From Bacilli bacterium (GTDB lineage Bacteria; Bacillota_I; Bacilli_A; RFN20; CAG-826), in the NCBI GenBank assembly GCA_035326105.1, contig DAOKYO010000002.1:372001-436000 (forward strand): DNA of 64,000 bases, written 5' to 3'. Positions 42,067-50,064 of this stretch are shown here, piece by piece (the stretch's first letter is position 1; each line of letters starts with the position of its first letter). Both the position numbers and the translations under genes were made by a program. A model generated the notes under the pieces. It was given only the letters and a program-made list of their open reading frames with translations. It did no database searches and was not told the origin of the DNA.

Positions 42067-44025
42067 TCAAAATAAAAATTCATTGCTTGGGGACGAGTTG
42101 CGTATAATATTTTTTTGCTTTTCTGAGAACTCATACAAATTCATAATGTAATCATCAATTTCATCATATTCAGCACATATCTTTGTCTTATCCTTCTCGT
42201 TGATTATTTGATTAACAAAGGATTCGATTATTGATTGTTCTTCTTTGCTAGCCAATGGCAAAGGGATAGATTCAATGTGGTTTCTTAGAACTTTTACTGA
42301 ATTAAACTGTTTTTTAAAGAAAAAATGTGCAAATCGAGAATTAAGCATTGCCATAACGAATTTAACACTATAACCTTCCAGATTAGGAATAAGAATATTG
42401 GCACTGTTTAGCGAAAGCGTTTGATGATTGTCATAAGCAAAAACTAAAGTATCGCAAATGAAACGATAGATTAGTTTCTCAGGAGCAAAGTAAAACTCTT
42501 TTTTTGCGACTTGTTGGAATTTTTCCGGCTCAAATTTAATGAAAAAACCAGATGGCACAAATTTATACTTATAAACGTCGAAACCCTTAATCAAGACGCT
42601 CGAATCAGTCTCACTTGTATTCAAAACATATTTTTTATTATCGCCCGTTACTATTCCAAGAGCAAAAGACGCATTGCCCTTTAAATAATTAACTTTTGAA
42701 TGAGCGATCTTGTCGAATATCATGTATTCGTCGTCATTAGCTGATAATGGCCAATTAGAATCATCCAAATGTCGAGGCTCTTTTATTGTAAATTCGTCGT
42801 TTTTCGTTGTCACAATAGCGCCTTTTTCAAACGTTTCAAGCGATTGTTCCAATTCCAAAGAAATGGCAGGAGCCTGAACCCCGTCAAATGCGTTTCCCCA
42901 ATAAATTAGCCTTTTTAAGTTGCATTTATTTAACAATAGTCCTCGTATCCTTTTATGAATTCCAACATTCAAAAGGGCTTCTGGAACCACAAAATACAAA
43001 ATGCCACATTGTTTAAGCAAGGAAAGTCCTTTCTCTAAAAATAAATCAAAAGCATCCACTGAATCAGAACTAGCGCACTCAAAGTTCATCATCAGGAACA
43101 CCCTGTCTGTATCAATCTCAGATCCCCAAGGAGGATTGCCAATACAAATATCAAATTTCTTTGAATTAAACATAAGGCTGTCACAACAAAGTATGTTCTT
43201 TGAAACGATTTCATAATCAGCATTAGTTGAATTCAATATGACATTAAACCTCGCCAATTCAACTGAAATTTCATCAACGTCCATACCAAACACATCTTCA
43301 TAAGAAGCTCCATGTTTGATTGCGGAAATCAAGAAATTTCCGGACCCACAACAAGGATCAACAATACTTTTATTATGAGTTAACAAATGCCCGATTTCGT
43401 TCATCATTTTCTGCACAATTGAAGTTGGAGTATAGTAAACTCCACCATTCTTTCTTGCGTCCAATGATTTTAGCCCCATAAATAAAAGGCCAACAAAATC
43501 GTCGTAATCCAATACCGGCGTATAGCTTAAGGCTTCTCCCAAACGATTAACAATATAGCTGATATCTTTGATGCTTTTTACAAGATTCTTAATAGATAGA
43601 ACCTCGGCGTCATCAGAAGAGCCCTGCAACGCTTCTAAAAGATAAGAGCGTTTATTCAGGCTAGATCCTTTTTTAATTAAATATAATTTATAACAGTACT
43701 CTGCAAGAACAACCCTAATCTCATTCGTCGTAGGATTTTCAATTATTGAATCAATAATCTGCGTTGCTAAATTAAAATTCACTTTCGAAGATATGTATTT
43801 CTTAGAAAGATGATTGCCTTTGATTTGAGACTTGTTTCTCCTTGAATTTAGCCTCATTGTTCCTTTTTCTAATTCGGCTTTATATTTTTCTATATCCTCT
43901 TTGTCAAAACGCTTTTTGTTTATCGTAGAAAAAGAAATTGAACCATTTTTAATCCAGTTTCTTACGGTTGCAACAGATACACCTAAATAATCCGCTACTT
44001 CATTTATATCTAAAAGATTATCCAC
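42067..44025 (-). CDS. N6-adenine DNA methyltransferase with N-terminal excisionase-type HTH
   Basis: 652 residues. Residues 1-50 form an HTH_17-like domain (DINEVADYLGVSVATVRNWI). The methylase core has motif I VDPCCGSGNFL and catalytic NPPW (NPPWGSEID), as in TaqI/Eco57I-type enzymes; the C-terminal third looks like a target-recognition domain. The GTG start follows GGAGGTGATTAA. The gene lies next to an endonuclease candidate, forming a restriction-modification pair. Confidence 0.88.
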   Translation of the reverse strand: MDNLLDINEVADYLGVSVATVRNWIKNGSISFSTINKKRFDKEDIEKYKAELEKGTMRLNSRRNKSQIKGNHLSKKYISSKVNFNLATQIIDSIIENPTTNEIRVVLAEYCYKLYLIKKGSSLNKRSYLLEALQGSSDDAEVLSIKNLVKSIKDISYIVNRLGEALSYTPVLDYDDFVGLLFMGLKSLDARKNGGVYYTPTSIVQKMMNEIGHLLTHNKSIVDPCCGSGNFLISAIKHGASYEDVFGMDVDEISVELARFNVILNSTNADYEIVSKNILCCDSLMFNSKKFDICIGNPPWGSEIDTDRVFLMMNFECASSDSVDAFDLFLEKGLSLLKQCGILYFVVPEALLNVGIHKRIRGLLLNKCNLKRLIYWGNAFDGVQAPAISLELEQSLETFEKGAIVTTKNDEFTIKEPRHLDDSNWPLSANDDEYMIFDKIAHSKVNYLKGNASFALGIVTGDNKKYVLNTSETDSSVLIKGFDVYKYKFVPSGFFIKFEPEKFQQVAKKEFYFAPEKLIYRFICDTLVFAYDNHQTLSLNSANILIPNLEGYSVKFVMAMLNSRFAHFFFKKQFNSVKVLRNHIESIPLPLASKEEQSIIESFVNQIINEKDKTKICAEYDEIDDYIMNLYEFSEKQKNIIRNSSPSNEFLF

Positions 44026-44071
44026 TTAATCACCTCCATTTACATATAAGTCGCATAAAAACAAGCTTATA

Positions 44072-44629
44072 TCAACTTTTTTTCTCGAATAAATTATATA
44101 AATCTTCGTACGATAGAGATCTCACAAACCAATTGCTCTTATGATAAGAATAAGTGCCGTTGTTTATATGAAATTGCCCTTCTCCTTCGTTCCCTCGGTG
44201 TTGAAAATCTGAATAGCCCAAGCAGTCCAAGATATCGGACGATTTCATCCTAAATATTTCAACAGCGTCCTCAAAAAACAGACCATAATAAAGGACATCA
44301 AATTCTTTTCTTTTTACCTGTTGGATATTGCAATCAAACGATTGACACGTTATTTCTGTGCTTTTCATCATCCTATTACCGAGATTGCCTTTTAGACACT
44401 GATCTATAACATTTGATTTTGAAATTTTAGAATCATTTTCTTTCATTACAGTCGAAAACTTAACCTCTATTTTTTCATCTTTTGCTCTATCTTTTAAATC
44501 AAACGCCAAGCTATCTGATTGGTCGAGCCCAAGTAACTCTGCGATCATAATTTCAGCAACAGTTCCAAAACGCCTCGTGCGAAGAGCAAATATGCCTTCT
44601 TTAAACTCTCTTAATTCATTGCTATCCAT
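44072..44629 (-). CDS. Type II restriction endonuclease candidate
   Basis: 185 residues. SLAFDLKDRAKDEKIEVKFS provides an Asp ... Glu-x-Lys core of the PD-(D/E)xK fold, followed by a basic stretch and FDVLYYGLFFEDAVEIFRMK, typical for the structural core after the active site. It lies 46 bases before the methylase gene in the same direction. The specificity cannot be read. ATG 44629 is preceded by GAGGTG. Confidence 0.7.
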   Translation of the reverse strand: MDSNELREFKEGIFALRTRRFGTVAEIMIAELLGLDQSDSLAFDLKDRAKDEKIEVKFSTVMKENDSKISKSNVIDQCLKGNLGNRMMKSTEITCQSFDCNIQQVKRKEFDVLYYGLFFEDAVEIFRMKSSDILDCLGYSDFQHRGNEGEGQFHINNGTYSYHKSNWFVRSLSYEDLYNLFEKKS

Positions 44630-44706
44630 TTCAACACCTCATTTAATGAAAATTTTATCACTATAGTGAGTTTTTCACAATGAACCTTAGTAATTATCTT
44701 GACTTT

Positions 44707-45141
44707 TTAATCAGATTGAGCCTTCCACTTTTTCTCGATTTTTGTCAGATATTGACTGATGCATTGCTGAGAAACAGCCATCGAGTAGGCCGTGTCCTGC
44801 TGGGTCCAGCATTTGAAATACGTGCTTTTGAAGACGATAAGCTCCTTATCGGTCAATTTTCTCATGAAGTCTTGAAGCAAAGCTTCCTCTACGTTGATCG
44901 CCTTTATCTCAGCGTTCAGCTCGTTTTCTCTGTCCAGCAATTCGCAAAGCCTGTTCTCATGGACGGTCGACGGGCTCCCCACCCTATCGTAGACAGGGCT
45001 CGATACCGAAAACATCTGGACGTACACCCAGTCCAGCTTCTCATCGATGATCCTGAGGCGACGTCTGTTGCCTCTAATCCTTTCCATGAATTCGGCCAAG
45101 GACATCGTTCCAACCTTCGAAGAAATCTTGCATTCGCTCAT
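44707..45141 (-). CDS. ArpU/sigma-like phage late regulator
   Basis: 144 residues. The C-terminal half (TDKELIVFKSTYFKCWTQQD ... VSQQCISQYLTKIEKKW) resembles a sigma region 4-type helix-turn-helix as in ArpU/RinA/DUF1492 proteins, which switch on late phage genes. It overlaps the replication gene by 68 bases, behind GGAGGGGTACG. It is the last phage-like gene before the AT-rich cargo. Confidence 0.72.
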   Translation of the reverse strand: MSECKISSKVGTMSLAEFMERIRGNRRRLRIIDEKLDWVYVQMFSVSSPVYDRVGSPSTVHENRLCELLDRENELNAEIKAINVEEALLQDFMRKLTDKELIVFKSTYFKCWTQQDTAYSMAVSQQCISQYLTKIEKKWKAQSD

Positions 45142-46009
45142 CGTACCCCTCCATCTTGCTTAGGTTTTCCGTAAAGGCTCGCTCAAAGAAAGCATAGACA
45201 TCTGCTATATTTGCCTTGTTCCTTTTCACGTAGTCTCTGGTGTAGCGGAAGCACCTATTGAACAGCTCTTTGTCCGAGTTCTCGCCATATGATCTCTCGA
45301 ATAGATCATTGAACCTATCGACGTCAAAGGGCTCATACACCGAGAGGATCTTCGAGTCTATGAGGCAAGAGGTGTAATAATTGAGCTTCCCGGGCCACTG
45401 GCCTCTATCGCCTTTATCACATCTATCATCTCTATCTTTCGGATTCTTATTCTCGTTGTCATTTTCATTGTCGTTGTTATTGTTCTTTTTATTCTGTCGA
45501 TTATCGTCGTCATTCTGCTCGCATAAATCGCCCTCAACTTCATTTTTGTATACAGAAATACCGCTTGAACCGGTTTTATGTCTGCAATTAAGGCGCTTAT
45601 CCACTTTTGCCTCGTCTTCGTCGTTAAGGAGCCAATAGACCTTTTGTCGGTCTTTCCTTCTCAGAGTCGAGGCGTAATACTGCTCCTGGATCGCCTTGGA
45701 AGTGATGACTTCTTTTATCATCATCTCCTTGTCGAGCAGGCCAATATCGGCCATGAGATAGACGATGTCAGTCACCTCTTTTATCGTCAGTGAGTGCTTC
45801 CCGTGGAGGCTTATAAAAACCTTTTTGGCGAAGCGTTCGGGCGTCGTCTTGATGAAGTATCCCTCGTGATAGATTATCGCCAGAGAATGGATGAACACCA
45901 CCTCCGAGACGAGCTTTTTCTCGAAGGTCAGGTCCACCACTTTGTCGTTGTCGAAATACTCGACGTCAAGCGGAAAGAAGGAGAGCCCTTCCTTTAGCAT
46001 TCTGCCCAT
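45074..46009 (-). CDS. Replication protein with DUF4373-like N terminus
   Basis: 311 residues. The N-terminal half (FFPLDVEYFDNDKVVDL ... FHSLAI-type winged helix) matches the Lin1244/DUF4373 domain of phage replication initiators. A long Asn/Asp/Lys-rich linker (~175-205) leads to a helical C-terminal domain like that of DnaD. It would load host helicase at the phage origin. GGAGGTGATTAT precedes the start. Confidence 0.78.
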   Translation of the reverse strand: MGRMLKEGLSFFPLDVEYFDNDKVVDLTFEKKLVSEVVFIHSLAIIYHEGYFIKTTPERFAKKVFISLHGKHSLTIKEVTDIVYLMADIGLLDKEMMIKEVITSKAIQEQYYASTLRRKDRQKVYWLLNDEDEAKVDKRLNCRHKTGSSGISVYKNEVEGDLCEQNDDDNRQNKKNNNNDNENDNENKNPKDRDDRCDKGDRGQWPGKLNYYTSCLIDSKILSVYEPFDVDRFNDLFERSYGENSDKELFNRCFRYTRDYVKRNKANIADVYAFFERAFTENLSKMEGYDERMQDFFEGWNDVLGRIHGKD

Positions 46010-46023
46010 ATAATCACCTCCTT

Positions 46024-46311
46024 TTATTCTTGGTCTTCGTTCTCTTTAACTTTTTTGATGATCTCTTCCAACGCAACGAACATATATGAAAGCTCCGCTT
46101 TTCCTAAGCTGGTATAACCTGTCATTTTTTTGATGTATTCTTCACCTATGTTCACTCCGGTAAGAAAGCGGATAAACGAGCAAAAGTATTTCTTATACTC
46201 CACCACCGATTCGTCTTTTGGATTGTTGATCATGAATATTGTCGCGGAATATAGTGAACCGAAAATCTGAATATATCGTTTAGTTTTCGGACTTAATTCT
46301 TTGCTTTTCAT
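46024..46311 (-). CDS. Hypothetical phage protein
   Basis: 95 residues, helical, no recognised motif (ELSPKTKRYIQIFGSLYS). Its start lies within the end of the upstream gene (32-base overlap), suggesting translational coupling. Confidence 0.6.
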   Translation of the reverse strand: MKSKELSPKTKRYIQIFGSLYSATIFMINNPKDESVVEYKKYFCSFIRFLTGVNIGEEYIKKMTGYTSLGKAELSYMFVALEEIIKKVKENEDQE

Positions 46312-46534
46312 TTTCGGCGAGCCTTCTATTCATCTCGTTCAAGATATTGAAATGCTGTACCATCAAGCCGTCGAATAAAGCGAAGAATTTGTCTAAGTTA
46401 TCCATCTCCTCAATATTCGAAACCAAATCCTGTATGGCTTTTATTTGTATCTCCGAAAAATCTTTCAGATCCTCCGCACAAGCAGTTCTTAACGTCTTAT
46501 CGTCCATGGCTGTGATGCTCTCAAAATTTAACAT
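46280..46534 (-). CDS. Hypothetical coiled-coil phage protein
   Basis: 84 residues, acidic and helical with a basic end (NRRLAENEKQRIKSEN). AAGGAG precedes ATG 46534. No function assigned. Confidence 0.6.
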   Translation of the reverse strand: MLNFESITAMDDKTLRTACAEDLKDFSEIQIKAIQDLVSNIEEMDNLDKFFALFDGLMVQHFNILNEMNRRLAENEKQRIKSEN

Positions 46535-46572
46535 TGTTTTTTCTCCTTTTTTATAAATGTTTCAAATAGCGG

Positions 46573-46614
46573 AAAAAAGCAGGAATTGGCAGATTTTCGC
46601 TGTAAAAACTGCTT
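46573..46614 (-). terminator. Long-loop terminator after the excisionase-like gene
   Basis: AAGCAG ... CTGCTT stem with a 26-base loop, followed by TTTTTT on the minus strand. It divides the early operon. Confidence 0.65.
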
Positions 46615-46623
46615 CTTTCGTAT

Positions 46624-46664
46624 CGTTTAAACGGAAATCACTAGCATTATTTCCCATTGGAAAT
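46624..46664 (-). repeat. 41-bp 3'-end repeat, copy 3
   Basis: At the end of the excisionase-like gene, stop codon again at repeat positions 24-26. 28-29 of 41 bases agree with copies 1 and 2. Confidence 0.65.
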
Positions 46665-46847
46665 GACCGGGTTTGCCGACACGTATTCGTCCAGCATCTC
46701 CTGAGTGATTCGATAGGTCATCTTGCCTATCTTGAAAGCCTTTAGCTTGCCAGATCTGATGAGGTCGGCGACCCTTCTTCTGGGAACGTCCCAAAGCTCG
46801 GCGAGCTCATCGACTGAGTATACTTTCTTGTTATCTTCATTTTCCAT
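46647..46847 (-). CDS. Excisionase-type helix-turn-helix protein
   Basis: 66 residues of the MerR-like HTH_17 type (YSVDELAELWDVPRRRVADL, then GKLKAFKIGKMTYRI). Small proteins of this kind bend DNA for tyrosine integrases or act as regulators. ATG 46847 follows GGAGGTGTCAAGA. It overlaps the antirepressor gene by 11 bases and ends in ISNGK, inside the 41-bp repeat. Confidence 0.75.
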   Translation of the reverse strand: MENEDNKKVYSVDELAELWDVPRRRVADLIRSGKLKAFKIGKMTYRITQEMLDEYVSANPVISNGK

Positions 46848-47607
46848 TCTTGACACCTCCGAACTTGTCGATCAGCTTGCGGATCTGGTTTATCCCGGAC
46901 CTGTAGCAGAAGACTCTCTTGTGGCTGACCGTCCCGGCCGTCTTGTCTTGGTAGGTATGGGAGTCAACCCTGAACCAGCCTTTGTCGACGAACATTTGCG
47001 GAGGCACGTTGTCGGCGTCGAGGATCCCCTCGTTTCTCAGGATGGATAAGACCTCGGCAATGCCTATGCCACGGATTCCGAGAATCTCCGGGACGTCGTA
47101 TAGGTCTTTGAGGACATAGGAATCAAGGGCGCGTTTGACGTAGGCCCTGGCTTCTTTGGTCTCCTCTTGGTTCTTCTCTAAGATTGATATCTTGGTCTGG
47201 AGTTCCCCATAATCCTCCAGAAAGGCCACCGCCGATTCGTCGTTCTTGGTGATGGTCTGGACGTCGTAGCGCCCGTATCTCCTTATCGCGGGAAGGATGT
47301 CTTCGGTCACCCAGTCCATGAAGGACTCGGCGCTTTCCTTCCTCGATTGGAAGATAAGCCTGTAAAGGTTGCTTTCGGTGACGAAAAGGTAGTTATTGAA
47401 CTTCTTTCCGTCGCTTTGGCAGATTCGCACCACTCCGGTGCTTTTGAGTCTTTTCTTCACGTCCGACGGGTTCTTGATGTCAAGGATGTCGCACGCGTCT
47501 TTGAGGCAGAATACCGGCCTTGAGAATTCATCGATCGCCGTTCTCATCGTCCCTAGGGATTCCCTTTGGAACATGGTGATCTGGTTTTTCTTTTCTTCGT
47601 TTTCCAT
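46837..47607 (-). CDS. Phage antirepressor (BRO-N and KilA-C-like)
   Basis: 256 residues. The BRO-N domain (FCLKDACDILDIKNPSDVKK, LYRLIFQSRKESAESFMDWV, ILPAIRRYG) is followed by a coiled coil and a C-terminal DNA-binding-type domain. Antirepressors counter the repressor to induce lytic growth. ATG 47607 follows AAGGAAAAC; an earlier in-frame start is Lys-rich and less likely. Confidence 0.85.
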   Translation of the reverse strand: MENEEKKNQITMFQRESLGTMRTAIDEFSRPVFCLKDACDILDIKNPSDVKKRLKSTGVVRICQSDGKKFNNYLFVTESNLYRLIFQSRKESAESFMDWVTEDILPAIRRYGRYDVQTITKNDESAVAFLEDYGELQTKISILEKNQEETKEARAYVKRALDSYVLKDLYDVPEILGIRGIGIAEVLSILRNEGILDADNVPPQMFVDKGWFRVDSHTYQDKTAGTVSHKRVFCYRSGINQIRKLIDKFGGVKNGK

Positions 47608-47671
47608 TATGTTTGTTTTCCTTTTCTTTTTTTGATAGCCCCGAACTTCCATCCACGATTAAAAGGGCTCG

Positions 47672-48610
47672 CTATCTCTTCTTGTCGATTGCTTTTTCTA
47701 CGATCAGCTCTACGTTGTTGCTTTCCCTTGAGAGGTTGTGGGTATAGATGGTCGTCGTGTTTATCGACTTGTGCCTTAGCACCATCTGCACCTCTTGGAA
47801 CGTCGCCCCGTTCTGGAGCGCTATCGTGGCGCACGTATGCCTCAAGCTGTGGGCCGTGTACCTTTTGTCGTCTAAGCCGATGAGCCTCAAGAGGTTCTTG
47901 ACCGAGAGCGACACGTTCTTAGAGCTTATTCGCCCATGGCAGTTATGGCTTCCGTGGTTGATGAACAGGGCCTCCGAGTCGCTGTCTCGCTTCTCGAGGT
48001 ACTCATGCATCAGCTCCCAGACGGAATCCGGGACCTTGATCGCGTCGTCCTTGTCGTCGTGGCCTTTGCCTTGCACGTAGAGGTAATTGGTGCCTTTCAA
48101 GGTGACCATGTCCTCGACGTTGGCTCTCGAGACCTCTATGGTTCTCAGGCCAGTCTTGACTATTAGGTTTACGATCGCGTAGTCGCGGAGGTTCACTATC
48201 GACTTTTTGGCCCTTCTTTTGGCTTTGCCAAGCAAGTCCTGGACCTGCTCCACCGTCAGCGGTTCGCGTTTGAACGTCGGAACTATCTTTTCGCCTGTTA
48301 GGTCGGAGGAAACGTCCGGGTAATATCCCCTTCGCTCGCACCACTTGTAGAACTTTCTCAGTATCACCACGTACTTCTGGGTCGTCGCGCTGTGGCCGTT
48401 GTTCGCTTTGATATATTTCTTATATTTGACTAAATCAGACTCTTTTGGCTTTTCGATGTGATTCTGTTCAAGATAATTGACATATCTCCTAAGCATTCCT
48501 CCATACGAAACGACCGTATTGTCAGACAGATCCAGCGATGAGATGAAATCCTCGACAAGTTCTTTATGTGGCCTTGCGTCGGCCAGCATTTCTTCTCTTT
48601 CCCTATACAC
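47672..48610 (-). CDS. Tyrosine recombinase (XerC/D-like integrase)
   Basis: 312 residues. An N-terminal SAM-like core-binding domain (~10-100) precedes the catalytic domain: TGLRTIEV (Arg I), HSLRHTCAT (His-x-x-Arg), LRHKSINTTTIYTHN (His and nucleophile Tyr). All catalytic residues are present. It is in the early operon, unlike the serine recombinases at the end of the element. A GTG (48610) and an ATG 21 bases later are both possible starts. Confidence 0.9.
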   Translation of the reverse strand: MYREREEMLADARPHKELVEDFISSLDLSDNTVVSYGGMLRRYVNYLEQNHIEKPKESDLVKYKKYIKANNGHSATTQKYVVILRKFYKWCERRGYYPDVSSDLTGEKIVPTFKREPLTVEQVQDLLGKAKRRAKKSIVNLRDYAIVNLIVKTGLRTIEVSRANVEDMVTLKGTNYLYVQGKGHDDKDDAIKVPDSVWELMHEYLEKRDSDSEALFINHGSHNCHGRISSKNVSLSVKNLLRLIGLDDKRYTAHSLRHTCATIALQNGATFQEVQMVLRHKSINTTTIYTHNLSRESNNVELIVEKAIDKKR

Positions 48611-48616
48611 GGCGCT

Positions 48617-48898
48617 CTAGCCTTCTTCTTTTTGGTTTAGCGACTTCAGGCTTTCGAGATAGACAATCTCCTCCTCGCATAGGGTCTCTAGCGGGATTTC
48701 CAATGCCTGAGCCAAGCCCACCAGCTTCGGAGCGTTCATCAGGTTGCCTAACTTGCCGTTCTCGATCTGGTTGTAGGCGATGACGTCGAAACCCGACCTC
48801 TCGGCCAAAACAGACTGGGTGAGCCCGAGCTTCTTGCGACGCTCCAAGAGGTACTCCCTTTTGAGATAAACGAATCTCCTGTTCTTCTTTTGTGTCAT
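48617..48898 (-). CDS. Xre-family HTH regulator (first early gene)
   Basis: 93 residues with a Cro/CI-type HTH (RKKLGLTQSVLAERSGFDVI) and an acidic C terminus. ATG 48898 is preceded by AAAGGAGGTG. It is divergent from the repressor and the first gene of the early operon, the place of cro- or cII-like regulators. Confidence 0.82.
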   Translation of the reverse strand: MTQKKNRRFVYLKREYLLERRKKLGLTQSVLAERSGFDVIAYNQIENGKLGNLMNAPKLVGLAQALEIPLETLCEEEIVYLESLKSLNQKEEG

Positions 48899-48955
48899 TA
48901 AAACACCTCCTTTTTTCTTCAAACTACCTTTCGTGGAAAAGATAGACGTGATTAA

Positions 48956-49004
48956 ATTGTATTTGTTAAAGTAAGAAAAAATAATTTGCGCCGGACAAGT
49001 ATTT
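48956..49004 (-). promoter_or_regulatory. Promoter/operator module A (early operon)
   Basis: Copy A of the 22-bp element lies at 48983-49004 and TACAAT, a -10 on the minus strand, at 48956-48961, exactly 21 bases beyond. An outer dyad GTAAGAAAA/TTTTCTTAC (48971-48979 and 49009-49017) surrounds it. No good -35 is present. Confidence 0.7.
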
Positions 49005-49033
49005 GCTATTTTCTTACAAATACGCAGTAAGAA

Positions 49034-49064
49034 TTGACATATTTTTGTATTTTTTTGTTATAAT
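49034..49064 (+). promoter_or_regulatory. Repressor promoter
   Basis: TTGACA (49034-49039), 19-base spacer, TGT plus TATAAT (extended -10, 49059-49064). It drives the repressor; the gene's first in-frame GTG would overlap the start site and cannot be the translation start. Confidence 0.75.
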
Positions 49065-49088
49065 GTGAGTGAAAGGTCGGTGGTCTTT

Positions 49089-49667
49089 ATGATGGAGAAC
49101 GAAGCAAATTTACGTGTTGGGAACAATTTATCTAGGATCAGGAAGTCCAAAAAACTATCCGTCTCCGAGGTTGCGAAGGCGATCGGCAGAAGCGTCGACA
49201 CCTACTACTCCTACGAGGAGGGACTGAGGACGGTCCCGCTCAACGTGATGTTGGATCTTTCCGTTTTCCTCTGCGTATCGATAGACGACATAGTCAACAA
49301 CGGCGTGACCAACAACAGGCCAAAGGCCATCAGCTTCGACGTCTATACCGGCGGAGAGAAGGAAAGGGTCCTCATCTCAAGCCAAAACGACGACGTTGTC
49401 TTCTTCCGCGTGGACCGCTGGAGCCTGAAGTACTACGTGAAGTGCATCGACTGGCGCTTCGACCACGAGGTCCTCATCAGCGATTCGGGCGACGTCTACC
49501 CCGCCATCGTCTCATTCGACGAGAAACTGAACATCTATTCGATCAGTAACCTCCTTTTAAATAAGACGAAAATGATGAAAGTTACTAAATTTAAAAAGGG
49601 CGTAGCCATCATCGGCGACTACGCCGGAATCATAAAAAAAGAAATTGAAATCAAAGATTTCCTCTAA
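49089..49667 (+). CDS. Phage repressor-like Xre protein
   Basis: 192 residues. A Cro/CI-type HTH (NLSRIRKSKKLSVSEVAKAI ... SYEEGLRTVP) is followed by a beta-rich C-terminal region with no visible LexA-type Ser/Lys cleavage pair. ATG 49089 or 49092 is likely, with GGTGG upstream. It is flanked by inverted copies A and B of the 22-bp element, and is the best candidate for the lysogeny repressor. Confidence 0.8.
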   Translation: MMENEANLRVGNNLSRIRKSKKLSVSEVAKAIGRSVDTYYSYEEGLRTVPLNVMLDLSVFLCVSIDDIVNNGVTNNRPKAISFDVYTGGEKERVLISSQNDDVVFFRVDRWSLKYYVKCIDWRFDHEVLISDSGDVYPAIVSFDEKLNIYSISNLLLNKTKMMKVTKFKKGVAIIGDYAGIIKKEIEIKDFL

Positions 49668-49715
49668 AATACTTGTCCGGGACAAATTACATTAGACTTC
49701 CGCTCATGATATATT
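49667..49715 (+). promoter_or_regulatory. Promoter/operator module B (recombinase operon)
   Basis: Copy B of the 22-bp element (49667-49688) overlaps the repressor stop. TATATT, a plus-strand -10, lies at 49710-49715, exactly 21 bases downstream; ATTACA at 49686-49691 could serve as a poor -35. Confidence 0.7.
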
Positions 49716-49780
49716 CTAATTGGCTTTTCGGTGTGAACCGATGATTTACATGTCTCCACCATTCTTCCGCAAGGAGGAAC

Positions 49781-50011
49781 ATGGAGACAATAAAAAAAGA
49801 AGATGCAAGGTTTGATGATTCAAACCCTTTTTGCATGGAATCAAAAATCAAATACGATAGGTCCCTCGAGGTAAGGTTTCTCAGATTGAAGAAATCTGCA
49901 GACCTCATGAGGGCCGATGGGCTCCTCACAGATAAGGAATGGATGAGCGTCATTCTTTCATTAAGAAAGAAACTAGGCCTCACCATTGGTATTTTCAATG
50001 ACTCTCATTGA
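49781..50011 (+). CDS. Small recombinase-operon protein, SHOCT-like tail
   Basis: 76 residues. The C-terminal part (KKSADLMRADGLLTDKEWMS) resembles the short helical SHOCT/oligomerisation motif seen next to phage recombinases. AAGGAGG precedes ATG 49781. It is the first gene behind module B. Confidence 0.7.
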   Translation: METIKKEDARFDDSNPFCMESKIKYDRSLEVRFLRLKKSADLMRADGLLTDKEWMSVILSLRKKLGLTIGIFNDSH

Positions 50012-50012
50012 C

Positions 50013-50038
50013 TTGATAAAAATACCTTTTAGAGCGAT
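50013..50038 (+). promoter_or_regulatory. Promoter-proximal 26-base element, copy 3
   Basis: TTGATAAAAATACCTTTT then AGAGCGAT, ending 11 bases before the ribosome site of the first recombinase; 18 of 26 bases agree with copy 1. Confidence 0.5.
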
Positions 50039-50064
50039 GTATCTATCATGAGGAGGCCATAAAA

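Noticed and set aside
48983..49688. Inverted 22-bp copies around the repressor as an invertible switch
   Set aside because: A third copy lies 21 kb away and all three keep a fixed 21-base distance to a -10 hexamer, which fits promoters better than recombination sites.
49687..49998. Minus-strand open frame opposite the small recombinase-operon gene
   Set aside because: No ribosome site; the plus-strand gene has a strong one and sits in the operon.
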